64,000 nt of DNA from Enoplolaimus lenunculus (lineage: Eukaryota > Nematoda > Enoplea > Enoplida > Thoracostomopsidae): assembly GCA_030248215.1 (NCBI GenBank), contig JASANG010001469.1, positions 248,001-312,000 of the forward strand. Reading direction: 5' to 3'. Below are positions 36,690 through 49,285 of the stretch, one piece after another. Within the stretch, counting starts at the first letter, position 1, and each line of letters begins with the position of its first letter. Position numbers and translations under genes: made by a program. The notes below the pieces were generated by a model. That model was not told the origin of the DNA, did no database searches, and saw only the letters and a list, made by a program, of their open reading frames with translations.

Positions 36690-36832
36690 TTTTGGGACTA
36701 AATAGAGTAAGGTTAAGCTTTAGACTGATTTTTTGCTTAGGAACAGGATTGTACTTAGGTATAAGCTTATTTGTAAGCTTAGGCTTGAAAACATTCCTAT
36801 ACTACTGTTCCGTCACTGTTCTTTACATTGGC
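36690..36832 (+). mobile_element. Family B MITE, left end worn
   Basis: Keeps GGGACTAAATAGAGTAAGG, decayed TTAGG hexamers and the right terminus CCGTCACTGTTCTTTACATT. Confidence 0.65.
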
Positions 36833-37454
36833 AAATTTATTTATCACAATGTACTCGTCGAACTGGTGTAGTCCTCGCTAACCAAAAATCAATGACTACG
36901 TCTATGAGTCGCTGTCGGATTTAGAAAATATTAATCAGGTTTTGCCTAATTTAGTTTTAACTGCAAATATTTTGCCCTAAAAGTACGAACCGAAGCAGTT
37001 TGTACCGGTTTAATTTGCAATTCTAGCGTCCACACCCACAAAGTAGCTTCAGCTTAATTAACCAGGGTAAATTCAACCGATTGTTTTCGAGTTTGTTCAG
37101 TCTCATTTGTGTTCTAATTAGAAGCTGATAGCACATTGATAATTTCTAGAAAATTAGCCAAAATTAAACCAGATGCCTTACAGCCTTAAAAATAATAATA
37201 CTGTTTCAACTTTAGCATATCCAGATGTGTACGATATGATAGTTTTCATTGAACTTCTATAATATGACGTTGTTTGTTTTGTAGCTCTCGGCCAAATGAT
37301 ATACAGATAAGTATTTGACGTTTCAGATGACGTCTACTCGAGTAATATTATTTATGATCACAATTTCTTGAACAACTTTATGCAATTTCTAGTAATTTGA
37401 TCGTGTTTTATGGTTAATGTATACATGAGCGCTGTAACAGTGTATAAGAATATT

Positions 37455-37745
37455 GGTCAATGTAAAAAGAACAGAGACGGAACAGTATTATCAACTTATT
37501 CCTAAGCCTAAGCCTTAGCCTAAGCGTAAGAACGAGTTTATTCCTAAGCCTAAGCCTATGCCTAAGCGAAACAAAAAAATTAGTCTAAAGCTAAAGCTTA
37601 CTCAACTGCAGTCCCACAGAAAAACGTTCCGCCCCCGATCTTTACATCGGCCAAAATATTTATAAGCCTATGCCTAAGCAACAAAAACTAAGTCCAACGC
37701 TTAAGCTTAACTGCAGCGAAACATATTCCGGCCCTTGTCTGTATC
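37455..37745 (-). mobile_element. Family B MITE plus adjoining partial copy
   Basis: The complete copy 37455-37652 runs from GGTCAATGTAAAAAGAACAG to CGATCTTTACATCGGCC, with two CCTAAGCC blocks. A second, truncated copy follows at 37660-37745. Confidence 0.75.
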
Positions 37746-38011
37746 ATCCTTGAGAAACTTTTAGGTAAGTAGGGCTATTCAATTATTAGCGACGGTTAAT
37801 ATATCTCGCCATTTTATGTAACATGAATTGAAACTTAAGCGAGTTCAAGTTTATCATTCATTCTTATTACTTTAACAAGCAGCCCCTAAAAGCGGCAAGG
37901 GAGACGGGGTAAACAAATACTCGAGCGAATTCTTTAAAGAATTCTATTAATTACTCGAAATCAATTGAGCTAATATCCGCAGCAATTAGACATTTCGCGG
38001 CCGTAAAACTA

Positions 38012-38178
38012 TTAACCCTTTCGCTCAAAGACGTGAGAGCCTACTCGGGCACGAGCATCAAACTCCTATAGCTCAGTGGTCATAGTAAACGCCTCCCATC
38101 CGTGAGACTGTGGTTCAAATCTTACCTTGAAAATACATCTCATATGAAATTGAAAATATTCATGTGAGAAAGGGTTAA
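38012..38178 (+). mobile_element. TIR element with tRNA-like core, copy 2 (short form)
   Basis: TTAACCCTTTCGCTC and CATGTGAGAAAGGGTTAA are inverted ends. TAGCTCAGTGG and GTGGTTCAAATC fit A and B boxes. It lacks the 100 bp to the left of the tRNA-like part that copies 1 and 3 have. Confidence 0.75.
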
Positions 38179-38694
38179 GCAATAGCCTAAGATCAAGATT
38201 CAATGCTGAAGTTGAACTGGAACGCACCTAAATGACTCAACCGTAATGGCAGTTTATCACTAAATTGCCGTCATTTCATTTAACTATATATCCTAGAAGG
38301 GAAGTTCTATTACACATTTTCTCTCTGCGAAAATTCTTGTTTTACGATAACGAAATTGGCGAGCCGAATGAAAAGACCTTAATTGTTGCGGCTTATGCTA
38401 AATTATCCGATTGCGCTTGTTATATCTGCCTATTTGTGGAATTGCTTCTGCCTGATAAAATGAGTGTAGATCTGTTTGAAACACGAGTGTCATCATGGGG
38501 GGACATTGGGGGCCGTGCCCTCCTCCAAATTTGGCTGGTGCCCCCAAATTCACTAGGTCCAAAAGTAAACATCTCCAGATGCAATTGTAGGGCCGCCGCA
38601 AAATGATTCGGTGTTCCCGTCAAACTATAATTTTCTGCGGACGCCCCTGTTTTGAAATCTTAAACTTTCAGTACAACTTAACAATAGACCCATA

Positions 38695-39001
38695 TTCTAA
38701 AATGTGTAAAGCACCATGAAACCAGTTAGTGATGGGTTTTCAAAATCATGAAGTTCTATGGTTTCGGATGTCAAATTCCGCGCATAAGTAGAACAAATCA
38801 AATCTACAAATACGATGCTGAATTTCAAAGCTCACCAATTACTGATTAGAAAGCTACATGACCAATCATCAGGGTACCTCAATTGCGGTGCCAGAAAAAT
38901 ATAACATCGTTGAAACTTTTGTACTTCAATATCCGTTTTACGCTTCCGTTATTTTTATTGTCGGTTTACACCCTGCCTATCAGCAACTTGTGATAGGTGT
39001 T
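38695..39001. mobile_element. Family E element, long diverged copy
   Basis: Left AGCACCATGAAACCAGTTAG, right CAGCAACTTGTGATAGGTG, in the family's inverted arrangement. The inside also carries family-like TTTCAAAGCTCACCAATTAC. Confidence 0.5.
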
Positions 39002-39061
39002 ACTAACATTTAAAAATACAGCTATAGATCTGAAATACAAAATCGAAAAAAAAAGATAACA

Positions 39062-39138
39062 CCCACCGAAATTGGTGAGATCGAACCCACAAACTGGGGA
39101 TACGCAGTCCAGCACCTATACCACTCGACCACTGGGTC
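39062..39138 (-). tRNA. tRNA-like sequence, probably not functional
   Basis: GTGGTCGAGTGG resembles an A box and GTGGGTTCGATCTC a B box on the minus strand. The acceptor and T stems do not pair well, so this is more likely a tRNA-derived repeat or pseudogene than a gene. Confidence 0.3.
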
Positions 39139-39552
39139 ATGATGCAACTATTATAATACAAACATTTTAATAGTCCTACGCAAAACGTATATATTATGTA
39201 ATACACAATATACGTATCATTGATTCTAGGTGTAAAATTATGCAAATTTTAAACATTTAAAGATCAAAAATAAGTTTTTCAAAATCAGGGGGGTAAATAG
39301 GGGTTACTTTAGGGGGTCACATGTGAACCAACCCTCGAAAAAATTCAGTTCTTTTCCCTGTTGTTGAAAGCTAAATTTTTACAACTGTCATTTACCCTAG
39401 AAAACCAAAATTTCATTAAATAAGTTGTAATTATCATTTTTTGCATTTTACAAATTTGGTAAAATTTACACCCCGAACATCAACTGCTTTTAATAGAGAC
39501 GGCCTCCAGGCCGTCTCAAAAAGTCTGTAATACTTTAAAACCTGATATATAA

Positions 39553-39628
39553 ACATAAATAAATTAAATAAATATATATACATATACATATATATAATAT
39601 ATGTATACATATGTATATATATATATTG
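39553..39628. repeat. (TA)n/(CATA)n simple repeat
   Basis: Alternating TATA and CATATA tracts for about 75 bp. Confidence 0.8.
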
Positions 39629-40437
39629 ATTGGTTTATTGGAGTCTGTGTATTAGCCAGACTATTAACTTAATATCCAAAGTTGTTTATCTGGTTATGAA
39701 CCAGTCGCCAGAGAAACGCACTGCTAAGGTGTAGTTTAGTTGACTCCTCCCAGTGCCGTTTATGCATAATATTGATGTTGTTTACGCAATGCCGAGACTA
39801 ACACCCCCAACCTGTATGTGGGCCTTACCTGTAGTGGAAGATCCAGTATTTCTTGGCAGGTATGTTACGTTTAAGTAAGGATATCTCGTGGTGCAACCTG
39901 AGGTCTGCCTTCGGCTCAGGCACAAAGTCGACCTCCAGCTCGGGCTCCGGTGGAATTTCGCTGCAACAAAAAGTCAAACATCATACACTTTAGTTTTGAT
40001 AATATAATTACTAAAACTTAAATTCCAATTCCGAACACGATTCCGGTTCCGACAAAAAATGGATTCCGATTCCGCTGCCGACAAAATTTACTTCCGATTG
40101 GAACCTTGAGATTTCCATTAATATTTGCAGCTGTGAAAACTTTAACGCTGCAATCTGACCGAACTTGCTACACGTGTTGTGCGTGGAATTTTTTGCCGTA
40201 AAAACTTTCACGTGTGAATAGTGCTTTAATGTTCCCCTAAAATAGCTGCATTTACCGTCTGTTGTTTTTGCTTTATTTGTCTGCAGTTTGTAGTTTTAAT
40301 TAATCAATGTAAATTAAAATCAATAATTAATAATGGACTCTTCTTTGTATTTGGCTTAATTTTTGGTTACCGCTAAAACACCCCATAAAATAATCGAACA
40401 GACTTAGTATTTTTATCTGCGATTCTTACATAAAGGT

Positions 40438-40622
40438 GGCCAATGTTACTTTAAGGGGCGTAACAGTAGATTAAGCGTATTGCTAAGCGTAAGCGTTGCA
40501 AAAACGTATTCCTAAGCCTAAGCCTACGCCTAAGTCTAAGCAAAATATGTAATATAGAATCTAATCCTACACTTTTATAGACCCACCAAAAACCTGGACC
40601 GTCCCTTATAGTAACATGGGCC
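40438..40622 (-). mobile_element. Family C MITE, complete
   Basis: GGCCAATGTTACTTTAAGGG to CCCTTATAGTAACATGGGCC. Flanks ATAAAGGT (40430-40437) and AAAAAGGT (40623-40630) match at 7 of 8 bases. Confidence 0.83.
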
Positions 40623-40860
40623 AAAAAGGTCTTCACTGGCAGAGAAAGATTTGGTCTTTGAACAATTAATTTTACACCCGTCTTGCGTATAAAACGGCAT
40701 ATTAGCATGATAGGCCTTTAAATTGGTGTCGTTTGTGAAGTATTTGACCTTGGACATTTCCAAAATTTCAAGAATAAATTTTTTGGGAACGCTTATAAGT
40801 TGAGTTTTTCATTTTGCCATCAGTTTCAGTAGGAAATCATATAGCAAACGTAAACTAAAT

Positions 40861-41140
40861 GCATCGTTCACAATAAAAAATTTCATTTTGCCACCGAAAA
40901 CATTATAATGTAGGGTTAACACATGGCAAATTTTAAAATTACCATGCGTTAACCCTACCCTAGCATCCCTATCTTAATACGTGTCACAGAGCATCTTGTA
41001 ACACGCGTTAGGGTAGGGTTAATGCAATTTTTGCGTTTGGTAAGGTTGTTAACGCATGACAATTTTGAAAATTGACACGTGTTAACCCTACCTGATAATG
41101 TTTTCAGTAGCCAGATGACATTTTTATTGTGAACGATGCA
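40861..41140. mobile_element. Family P palindromic MITE
   Basis: GCATCGTTCACAATAAAAA and TTTTTATTGTGAACGATGC are nearly perfect inverted ends. Inner arms hold GTAGGGTTAACACATG and matching CACGTGTTAACCCTAC. A partial relative lies at about 52312-52435. Confidence 0.8.
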
Positions 41141-41609
41141 TAAAATGGTACAAGTTTTTCTATGTTGTGAATTTCTGTTTGGTGCGATAAATATATATTT
41201 GTCGTTCACGCTTGGCAGAATTTTTTTTGTCTTCCAGCAAATTTATAAATACTTGACCAAATCCCTAATGGGATTAGCAGTGGGACCCCAATATTCCGAA
41301 GATTGAAAAATGAAGGCCAGCGTAAATATAAGTTAGGGCCACAACAGTAGTATAAGCATATTCAGAAGATCTAACTGAAACGTAAAGCATAACGATTTAC
41401 CTGTACCTAAGCCTGAGTTTTCAGTTATCTCTCCTGCCAGTGTTTGTTTAAAATGGTTGGATTTTGAAAATTTTTGCATATTTGAGTTTCTCTCAGGATG
41501 TGCCCTAATCGTGTTACCCTAAATTTGAATTTTTGAAGAAGTTGATTTTTTAAGGTCCAAAATTTTTTCAAAAAGTTAGACAGATTATACACCATTTACC
41601 GCTGCTTGC

Positions 41610-41770
41610 AGAGATTTAGGCTTAGAAATATGCTCATTCTTTCGCTCAGGCTTAGGCTCACGCTTAGGCTTAGGCTTAGGAATATGCTCATTCTTTCGCT
41701 TAGGCTAACGCTTACGCTTAGGCTTAGGCTTAGGAATAGGGTTATAATACTGTTTCGCCTTTGTTCTACC
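41610..41770 (+). mobile_element. Family B MITE, left end lost
   Basis: Three TTAGGC blocks separated by AATATGCTCATTCTTTCGCT spacers, ending AATACTGTTTCGCCTTTGTT. The first terminus is missing. Confidence 0.68.
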
Positions 41771-42097
41771 CGTATAGTAAACATAAATTAAATAGTGCTC
41801 AACGCGTTATACTCCATGTTTTCACCCGCTATCCATGGTAGCTTACAGCACAAAATGTGGCATCTTCTCTTAAACGTTAATTAGCAATAAAATTTGTGTT
41901 TTATAGCGTGCGCAGTTCCGTTAAGATATGCTGAAATCGGGTTAAGCCTAAACCAGTCGACCTATTGTAGGTTCCGGTTTCGTCGCTGTTCAGCTATCGA
42001 ACCGTTTTAAATTTTAAAATACTGCACGGCACACTAGAAGCGACCGCATTGGGAACTTCAGACCTTTTAATTAAATCAGTCCGAAAGTATGAATTGG

Positions 42098-42166
42098 GGG
42101 CGGATCGAACTCCCGACCTTTTGATTTAACCGGACGATCTACCATTAAGCCACGCTGGAACGTGTA
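42098..42166 (-). tRNA. tRNA-like sequence, probably not functional
   Basis: On the minus strand, GTGGCTTAATGGTAGATCG resembles a D arm and GGGAGTTCGATCCGCCC a T arm with four of five pairs. The acceptor ends do not pair, so a repeat-borne relic is likely. Confidence 0.35.
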
Positions 42167-42376
42167 TGCTGCCGGCACGCATTCCAGGGTTAAAACTGGT
42201 CCGGGTATATCAACCATTATTGGCCGGGGGCCGGTGTAGCATATATTAGCTTCCCTAAAACTTTAACTCCGCTAGTGAATATTGTTTTGACTCCCCCCAG
42301 TTAACCTTGTGATAATTTACGTTATGAAAAATTTTCTTTTAATACTCCATTGTTTTGTTACTTTCATTCGCTTTTT

Positions 42377-42625
42377 CTGCAAATTCCAATGTGTTGATTA
42401 ATTAATTCAGCTAGCGAGTTGGTTATTTCTGAGTTAATATCACAGTAAACATTAACTCAATTTCAGTTGAGATGATTCTCACTCTGAGTTGAGTTGACAC
42501 TGGGTGAGTTGATTTACTCACAGTGAATTGAATCAGCTCAAATTCCCTGAGTTTTGACAGTCCGAACTTAGACTGAATAACTCAACTCATTCTGAGTTAA
42601 AATCAGCTGACTGAAATTTACAGTG
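42377..42625. mobile_element. Family G palindromic MITE
   Basis: TGCAAATTCCAATGTGTTGA to TGACTGAAATTTACAGTG, rich in GAGTTGA and TCAACTC. Close to the copy at 19426-19671. Confidence 0.65.
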
Positions 42626-42629
42626 ATCA

Positions 42630-43289
42630 AAAATGTTTGTATTTCTTTCAGGCGGTCACGCTGCTTCACGCTTGTTTTAAGAAACGGGACAGGTCGACTG
42701 TCCTGTAGGCATATCAATAGATGACAACGCTTTTTCGATGTAGCGAACTTGGACACAGGATTAGCCTCTTCTATCACAAATTCGACAGCATTTGCCGTAT
42801 CATGCAATCCGCAATGCACACCGTGTACTTTTTGGCACGGAAGTGTACATACAGTTAAAATAGCATACACTTTTGCTTTAATTGTCTCTTTATTGACAAG
42901 GACAGTATTCCATTATTTACACTGTCTGCAATCTCAACCCGGTCCCTACATGGACCATAAGGTTCCCCAGTGCTTTGTATCCTGATCCAAATGTATCGGC
43001 ACGCCTGTGTTACTAGCGAGTTAAAACCCACCCACCGGGACGAGCAGTATCGAATCAATGCTCCCGCAATTAGTCCCCCTTTTCAGGAGTTTCTTGTCGT
43101 TCACCAATTTGTTTCCAAGCGAGCGACAAAATTGTTTTGATTTCAAAATTTTTTCACCTTTAAATTAAAAATCTACCAAAAATGGCATTTTCAAATTTGA
43201 ATATTTTCATATTACCACCCCCCTTGGGTTCGCCCCTGTGTATTGTACTCGGATTAGTTGTTTTGGTCGAAATCAATGTACAATTATGC
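42630..43289. other. No supported gene; two open stretches
   Basis: The minus strand is open for about 110 codons (42568-42930), including KVHGVHCGLHDTANAVEF, and an overlapping frame covers 42855-43058. Neither has good splice sites or a family I recognise. A relic exon cannot be excluded. Confidence 0.25.
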
Positions 43290-43630
43290 CAGGGTACAAA
43301 TAGAAGTCTGCCTCCGGCTTCGGCTACGGTAGAATTTTTGGTCGGAGGTTGCGGCAATTTCAGTAGGTAAAAATTTTGTATAATTTTCCAAAATATATCA
43401 GTTTTACGCGGTTGGTTTTACGTTTGTCACAATTTTCCGGAAAGAATTTTCGAAATTTCGCAGAAAATCAACGTAAAACCAAACAACCTAACAACATATT
43501 GCAGATATTGGCTAAAATTAAGTAATTAACTATCATTTTCATTACCTAATTTCGCCTCACCTCCGGCTTCGGCAAGTATCGTTGACCTCCAGCTCCGGTT
43601 CCGGTATTTTCCTCCTCCGGTTGCACCCTG
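43290..43630. mobile_element. Family D (short form) hAT-like element
   Basis: CAGGGTACAAATAGAAGTC and CTCCGGTTGCACCCTG are inverted ends. The body matches 62283-62639 (GATATTGGCTAAAATTAA, ATTTCGCCTCACC). No 8-bp duplication is left. Confidence 0.75.
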
Positions 43631-43971
43631 AAAAATACTGACACAAGCGGCTAATTCCTTGTTGTACAAATGTTGATTTGGTTTGAAGTTCAGTTGTATT
43701 TTGTCGAATCGTTCCGTTCAAAGATTTATTAATTCACTCTAATTAAAGCTTATATCAATATATTGTATTCAACGTAGATACTGGAAAACAATAGAGGTTC
43801 ATTCAGAAAATTACTATTTATGATTGGTTACCTAAAAACTGTAATGTTTACCGCATTTATTTTCATTTGTCCAACGGCGTAAATTACAGGTGAGATATTT
43901 AGTGAGATATGACGATATATTTCTTGAGCTCACCGTTCATTGGTCATTAAAATAGCAAGAATAAAGGTTGC

Positions 43972-44045
43972 GCTATACTTTACTAAGCCGGACGCCGGCG
44001 CATGCCGCCTCTAACGTCGCTGTACGCCGCCGTGCGGCGGCTAAA
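43972..44045. repeat. Family N fragment
   Basis: AGGTTGCGCTATACTTTACT followed by a CG-rich GCCGGACGCCGGCGCATGCC stretch. Confidence 0.5.
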
Positions 44046-44875
44046 GTAAACTAAAAATTTGTTTAAAATTTGATTTTGAAATTAAATTTCAAGCGTTTAA
44101 GCCCAGTTAATTTACGAATGCCGAAAGTCTCAAAGTTTCTGGCTTTAGCAAAATTTAATTAACTTGAAAATAATTATTTGCTTTTATGTCGTAGGTCTTC
44201 ATTTGTGAGAAATATTTTAACGAAACTTTCAGAATGAAAATAAGACGTCAACGAAATTCAACTCATAACACGTAACAGTTGAGATCCGCGTTCAAACAGA
44301 AAGCGTCAGGATCCAACTCCAGGGTTGTTGTACAAGTGGGAAAGTTGCAAGAGGAATCGATTTATCGCCCAAAATTTATGGAAAGACGGGCCCGTAACCA
44401 AGGGGGGACGGGGGGCACAGCATCCCCTGGAAAAAATTTTGCCCCCACTAGAAAATTTTCAGCCTTGCTTGTAACTTATTAAAAACCCTTGGGAAAAATT
44501 CGAAAAAAGCACCTTTACACGCTGTAAAATAAACTTGCAGTGGTCCAAAATTTCATTCGGTGGCTACGCTAGCTTGCAAAAAACGTTTTTTGACGTGTCC
44601 CCTCTGTAACGAAATACTGGTTACACCCCTGTGCCCAGCTCGACGAAACTAAGATCTGAGCTTGCCTTTAGGTAAAGAATGAAAAAATTTACGCCTTTAT
44701 AAACCAATGTTATCACCCACTTGGCTTTAGCGAAAACTTAAATAATTGTAGCGCAGTGGTTGTCGCAATTGCAATAAATCAATTATTGCAGGTTTGAGCG
44801 GAAATAACGTTTCAATTAAAGTTTTCTAAACCATAGTTTGTCACTGACAAAAACTGGATAGAATATCAGTGAATT

Positions 44876-45017
44876 GGCCCATGTATTGAACAGGGCCGGA
44901 TCATTTTCTGTAGGGGCCATAATAGAGTCAGACTAAGCTTTAGACTAATTTTTTGCCTATGCTTAGGCTTAGGAATATGCTTATACTACTGTTCCGGCCC
45001 TGCTCTATACATGGGCC
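44876..45017 (+). mobile_element. Family B2 MITE, complete
   Basis: GGCCCATGTATTGAACAGGG and CCCTGCTCTATACATGGGCC are inverted ends. Flanks AGTGAATT and AGTGAATC match at 7 of 8 bases. Short TTAGGC core. Confidence 0.83.
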
Positions 45018-45523
45018 AGTGAATCTAGACCAACAAATTTTTTTTGTAGAATAACGTCAAAATTTATGCATACATATTATTGTATTGTTTGATAAAGTAT
45101 GTTTACTTCTGTGCTGGAACAATGCGCAAAATACTGGTCAAATTGGTTGCATTATTAGCAACAGACGACAACATATTTCGTCAAAATATGTCACAGTGCA
45201 ACTAAAAATATGATTGGACAATGCACTATTAACGAAAGCTATCCTATCTCCTATTTAATACTGTAAACATTATAGTATTAATGTGCATTAAAAGAAATCA
45301 CATGAAACAGTGTCCAAAATAATGTATGTGAGGCGTTCTAGCTTTAATTATATAGATCGCAATTTGTTAAAATATTAATTGTTTTCGTTCAAAAACCACG
45401 TCAGCTGGTTTCTCATTTTAATACTTACTTAAATTGTGAGGTGTTGAATACATTTCGTTACCGAAATTTTTCATTTTATAATATTTTTGTAAAATTTTTT
45501 AAAATTATTGCCATTAAATACGC

Positions 45524-45671
45524 GGCGAATGTAAAAAACAGACATGGAACAGTATTATAAGCATATTTCTAAGCCTGAGCCTAAGCCAAGCAAGAAAATC
45601 AGTCTAAAGCTTAAGCTTAGACTTTTCTCGTCCGACAGAAAAACGTTCCGCTCCTGATGTTTACATGGGTC
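45524..45671 (-). mobile_element. Family B MITE, complete
   Basis: GGCGAATGTAAAAAACAGAC to TGATGTTTACATGGGTC, with a perfect 8-bp duplication AAATACGC on both sides (45516-45523, 45672-45679). Confidence 0.85.
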
Positions 45672-46036
45672 AAATACGCACGTATATTATGAAATCAAGG
45701 ATCCTACGGTACGAGCCAAATGACCTTATCAATATTTTCAGAAATATTTCGAATTGTAATTATTTTTTCAAGTTTAGTGATTTTAAACTTATTTAACGAT
45801 AATTCTTGCGTGATTGATGAACTAATTTTTTCAGTATTTTGAAGGCGTATTCTATATTTTGAGACTGTATTAACTTGAAAACAATTTTTCAATTTGCGAA
45901 AACACGAAAAACATGCCTACGTATTTTTATTTTTAACTTCAAACATGTACTTAAAAGTAACTGTTGTTTGAATCTATTTTATAAAATTGGTGTTTGTCTC
46001 CTGTATGTAAACATATCAAGTTATTTTGTAAAAATA

Positions 46037-46112
46037 GTAATAATAATAATAATATAATAATAATAATATAATAATATAATAATAATATAATGATAATAAT
46101 AATAATATAATG

Positions 46113-46145
<33 letters not shown>

Positions 46146-46181
46146 TAATAATAATATAATGATAATAATAATAATAATAAT
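46037..46181. repeat. (AAT)n microsatellite
   Basis: About 145 bp of AAT/TAA triplets with scattered AATATAAT interruptions. The isoleucine- and tyrosine-rich frame through it is an artefact. Confidence 0.93.
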
Positions 46182-47689
46182 GTGAAATTACAAGAACCTA
46201 GAATGTTCCTACTATATATACATCGTATCTTTTTGGCCAGCCACAGCTGTAGCAAAATTTTCTGGAAGGGCTTTATTTCTACTGCTTAACTTAAAATTGG
46301 TTAATTTCGCGTCTTACACAATGTACCAGCGTGCGTTGCGTTTTTGCCGTACTTTCTTCATTCAATACACACTTATCGAGTGAATTTTAAACAGACTGAA
46401 TATGAGACAGCATTAACTTAATTAGCTTAAAAATTTCGTTCAAATTTGGGATCATGTTAGCTATAGGCGCTCGACCACGAAGCCGAAGCCTCAAACTAAA
46501 CACCAACCTAAGACAAAGCGTAAGCTTAAAGTATAAAGCTTTAGGCAAACGCCTTCAAGTTTCTAAGTCCCCGGCCTTATTCTGTCACTCGCAGCGCCCA
46601 TGTTTCTATTCCTAATAACTTTGACCAAACTTCAGACACGATAGGAGGAAAAACCAGAGTACGATTTGTTATTCTGTAACTGGTTATTTGCCGAAGTTTG
46701 CCTGATTTCGAATTTTTTGGCATTTTTCGCCTTTTCCAAACATTTTGAGTCATTCCACGCCCGTCTAAGGTTTTGAAAAATCACAAATTTATTATTTTGC
46801 ACTGTATTAAAAAACTATGTTTAAATACCGAAAGTTAATTGTTTGATTTACGAAGAACTGGTTAACCCGTCAAAATCTTCGCCTAACTTAAAATATATAT
46901 GTTAATGTTGCCTTTAACTCTTGTGTCGGTAATGATCGCATCTATATTCCACACCTTTAAGATTGTATTATTGTACTTTGCTGTATACATTGACCTTATC
47001 ATTTCTAAATCGTGGTTTGTTTTTAGCTTATGCGTAAAAATAGTTGGTATTTGCTAGTTTTGAAGGCATTTTAGTGTAAAATTTAATTTCAAAGTTTTTT
47101 GGCTGATTGCAAAAAAACAATTATTTTTGCAATTAACAGATTTTGCAAGCAAAATGTTAATATTTTGCGTTGTTCGCTATTTTGTTATACTTAATTTTTC
47201 TCGCCTCTACGTATAAAAATAGACAAAAAAATTACAAAAATGCAAAATATATTTTAAGACATTGGTTGGTTTAATAATTTTCATTTTTTAAATTATCAGG
47301 TGCGGTCAATGTTTTTAAGTGCACGTTTTAGTAGGCAGCTGTTGCTATGAATTTGCGCCCATAGTCAGGTCACCTTGATAGAGAAGCTAAACATTTTTCA
47401 GTGAGAGACATACAAATGTTTTCGAAGACTACTTACAAGCAAGGTTGAAAATTTTCTGAGAGGGTAAAATTCTTTCAAGAGGGGGCTGAATTATGTTTGT
47501 GTCACCGGTGTACGATAGAATTTTAATCCCCAGAAAAATTAACTTCCCAGTCAATATATAATTTTGACTACCCCAGTTCATATTATATATAATATTACCT
47601 AATTGGTTAATATGGCTGTAAAAATTTGCTCAAAAATATAATTTGTTCCCCCCGTGCTTGTGAATGCTAAATTCATGCCTTATTTCCAA
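46182..47689. other. Intergenic, no gene seen
   Basis: A decayed TTAGGC-type remnant lies at about 46480-46580. Otherwise AT-rich and unassigned. Confidence 0.4.
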
Positions 47690-48240
47690 ACGAGTTTAAC
47701 TTAAATTATAGCTTAACTAAACTTGAATATAAATAATATAAATAAAACGTTTAAATGGCTGGATGGACTAACTAAATTACAATTGTAAGTGCAGCTTACG
47801 CTAACATATTTTTAAGTTTAACACGAGTTTGAATTAAAATTATTTTTGGTTTAAATATGTGTAGCCCAGAAATAATGTGTATCTAAGAATTCATAAAGTT
47901 TAGTTGAAACTAAAAATATATGACATTTTAAACGAGTTTAATCGTAAACCTACCAGTTAGTTTTGGTAATCTAGAAAGTTAGTTTAATGCTGCTGGTTTG
48001 GTTTAAGCTTAATTCAAGTTGAATTGAGGAAGAGTCTACGATGTTTAACAAGAGTGTGCAATTACCTGGATTTTGAATGTTTCAAAATGTACCAGCATGC
48101 GTTGCGTTTTGTCCGACCTTCCTTATTTAGGGGGTCAATGCAGCATGCGCTTGGTACATTCTTTTGCCACACAAAATGAACCCAGCTACACACCTTTGTT
48201 ATATATCATCCACTCTAGGTTTAAGCTTTTAGAGAATAGT
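47690..48240. mobile_element. Family H MITE split by a family R insertion
   Basis: The H body runs 47690-48025 and its right end GTTTAAGCTTTTAGAG reappears at about 48220-48240. Between them lies R sequence (AACAAGAGTGTGCAATT, AATGTACCAGCATGCGTTGC). Confidence 0.6.
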
Positions 48241-49285
48241 TTTAACAAAAGTTTGCTAAATTTCTACTTGATGGTATTTGAAAAATTACTTTATAACACC
48301 TTAAAATGAGCTTGAAAGTGTAGTTTTTTTCCTTCGGCTATTTTTGTAGAAATAAATTTTCTAAGTTTTAATATAAAAGTTTATCTTAATTTATGATTTG
48401 GATAAAAATATATCTAATTTTAGTATTTTACATTTTTAATCACATTTTTTGATTTGAAATACAATTAAGTCTAATCTTAACTTTTGATTTCTAAGCTCCG
48501 CTGGCAAGCATTCGGTTAAGTGATGTTATTTAACTTATAATTCAAAATCAGAGGCGGATCCAAAAATTTCTGACGGGGAGGCGAGTTGTCAAATGTTATG
48601 AAACGCAAAAATTGTAAGGCAGGTGCATTTCATTTTATCACCAAAAAATTTTATGAGGGCGTAATATTGTAAGCTAGGGAACAACCTTACCATTTTATCA
48701 CAAAGAAATTCTGCGGGAAAAATAGCCAGCCAGTTCACCGTGCTAAGGGGGCTAAAAAATTTTCAGGAGGGCCATACAAGGATTTTCAGATTGGATAAAA
48801 ATTGCTAAACAATTACATTTAAGAATTAATACATTTAATTTGAAAATTTATATTTCTGAATAGAGTTCAACAACGCCAATTTACAAAAAAATTTTTACCA
48901 TTTCGCAGGTTTCGAGCCGATTTCACATAATTTCGCACCAAAATGATTTTGAGCCAAGCGTTACGTTTACGAAAAGTCAACACAAATTGTTATTTTACAA
49001 ATTTAGAAAAAAAATTGAATTCTTACTTTAATAATTAATAAAATTAATAAAATCCGCATTTAAACAAATATAAAATGAATTTTAAAACCCGAATTTATTT
49101 CACCATAGTTTTCTTTGCGTTGAATCAAACTGAGTTCGTGCAACCTGGGCCGGTCACTTAAACAACAAAACGGTACAATTTTTGTTATTAATTTTCAGAT
49201 TTTTAAATCGGATTAATTATTACTTTTATTATTAATCAAATTCCTATAAAATCAGCCGTTTGAAAAAATAAATTAATTGAAAACA
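48241..49285. other. 5' flank of the GPCR gene
   Basis: AT-rich. A GGCGGATCC-type repeat fragment lies near 48553 and a family fragment with GCTAAAAAATTTTCAGGAGG near 48750. No upstream coding exon or clear promoter motif seen. Confidence 0.4.

Noticed and set aside
42568-43058. Two overlapping minus-strand frames as exons
   Set aside because: Stops close upstream, no convincing splice sites and no recognised family. Listed only as a possible relic.
46016-46255. Ile/Tyr/Leu-rich frame
   Set aside because: Translation of an AAT microsatellite.
49277-49285. GPCR start at 49277
   Set aside because: That codon is TTG; the first ATG is at 49286 and leaves a normal short N-terminus for this receptor type.
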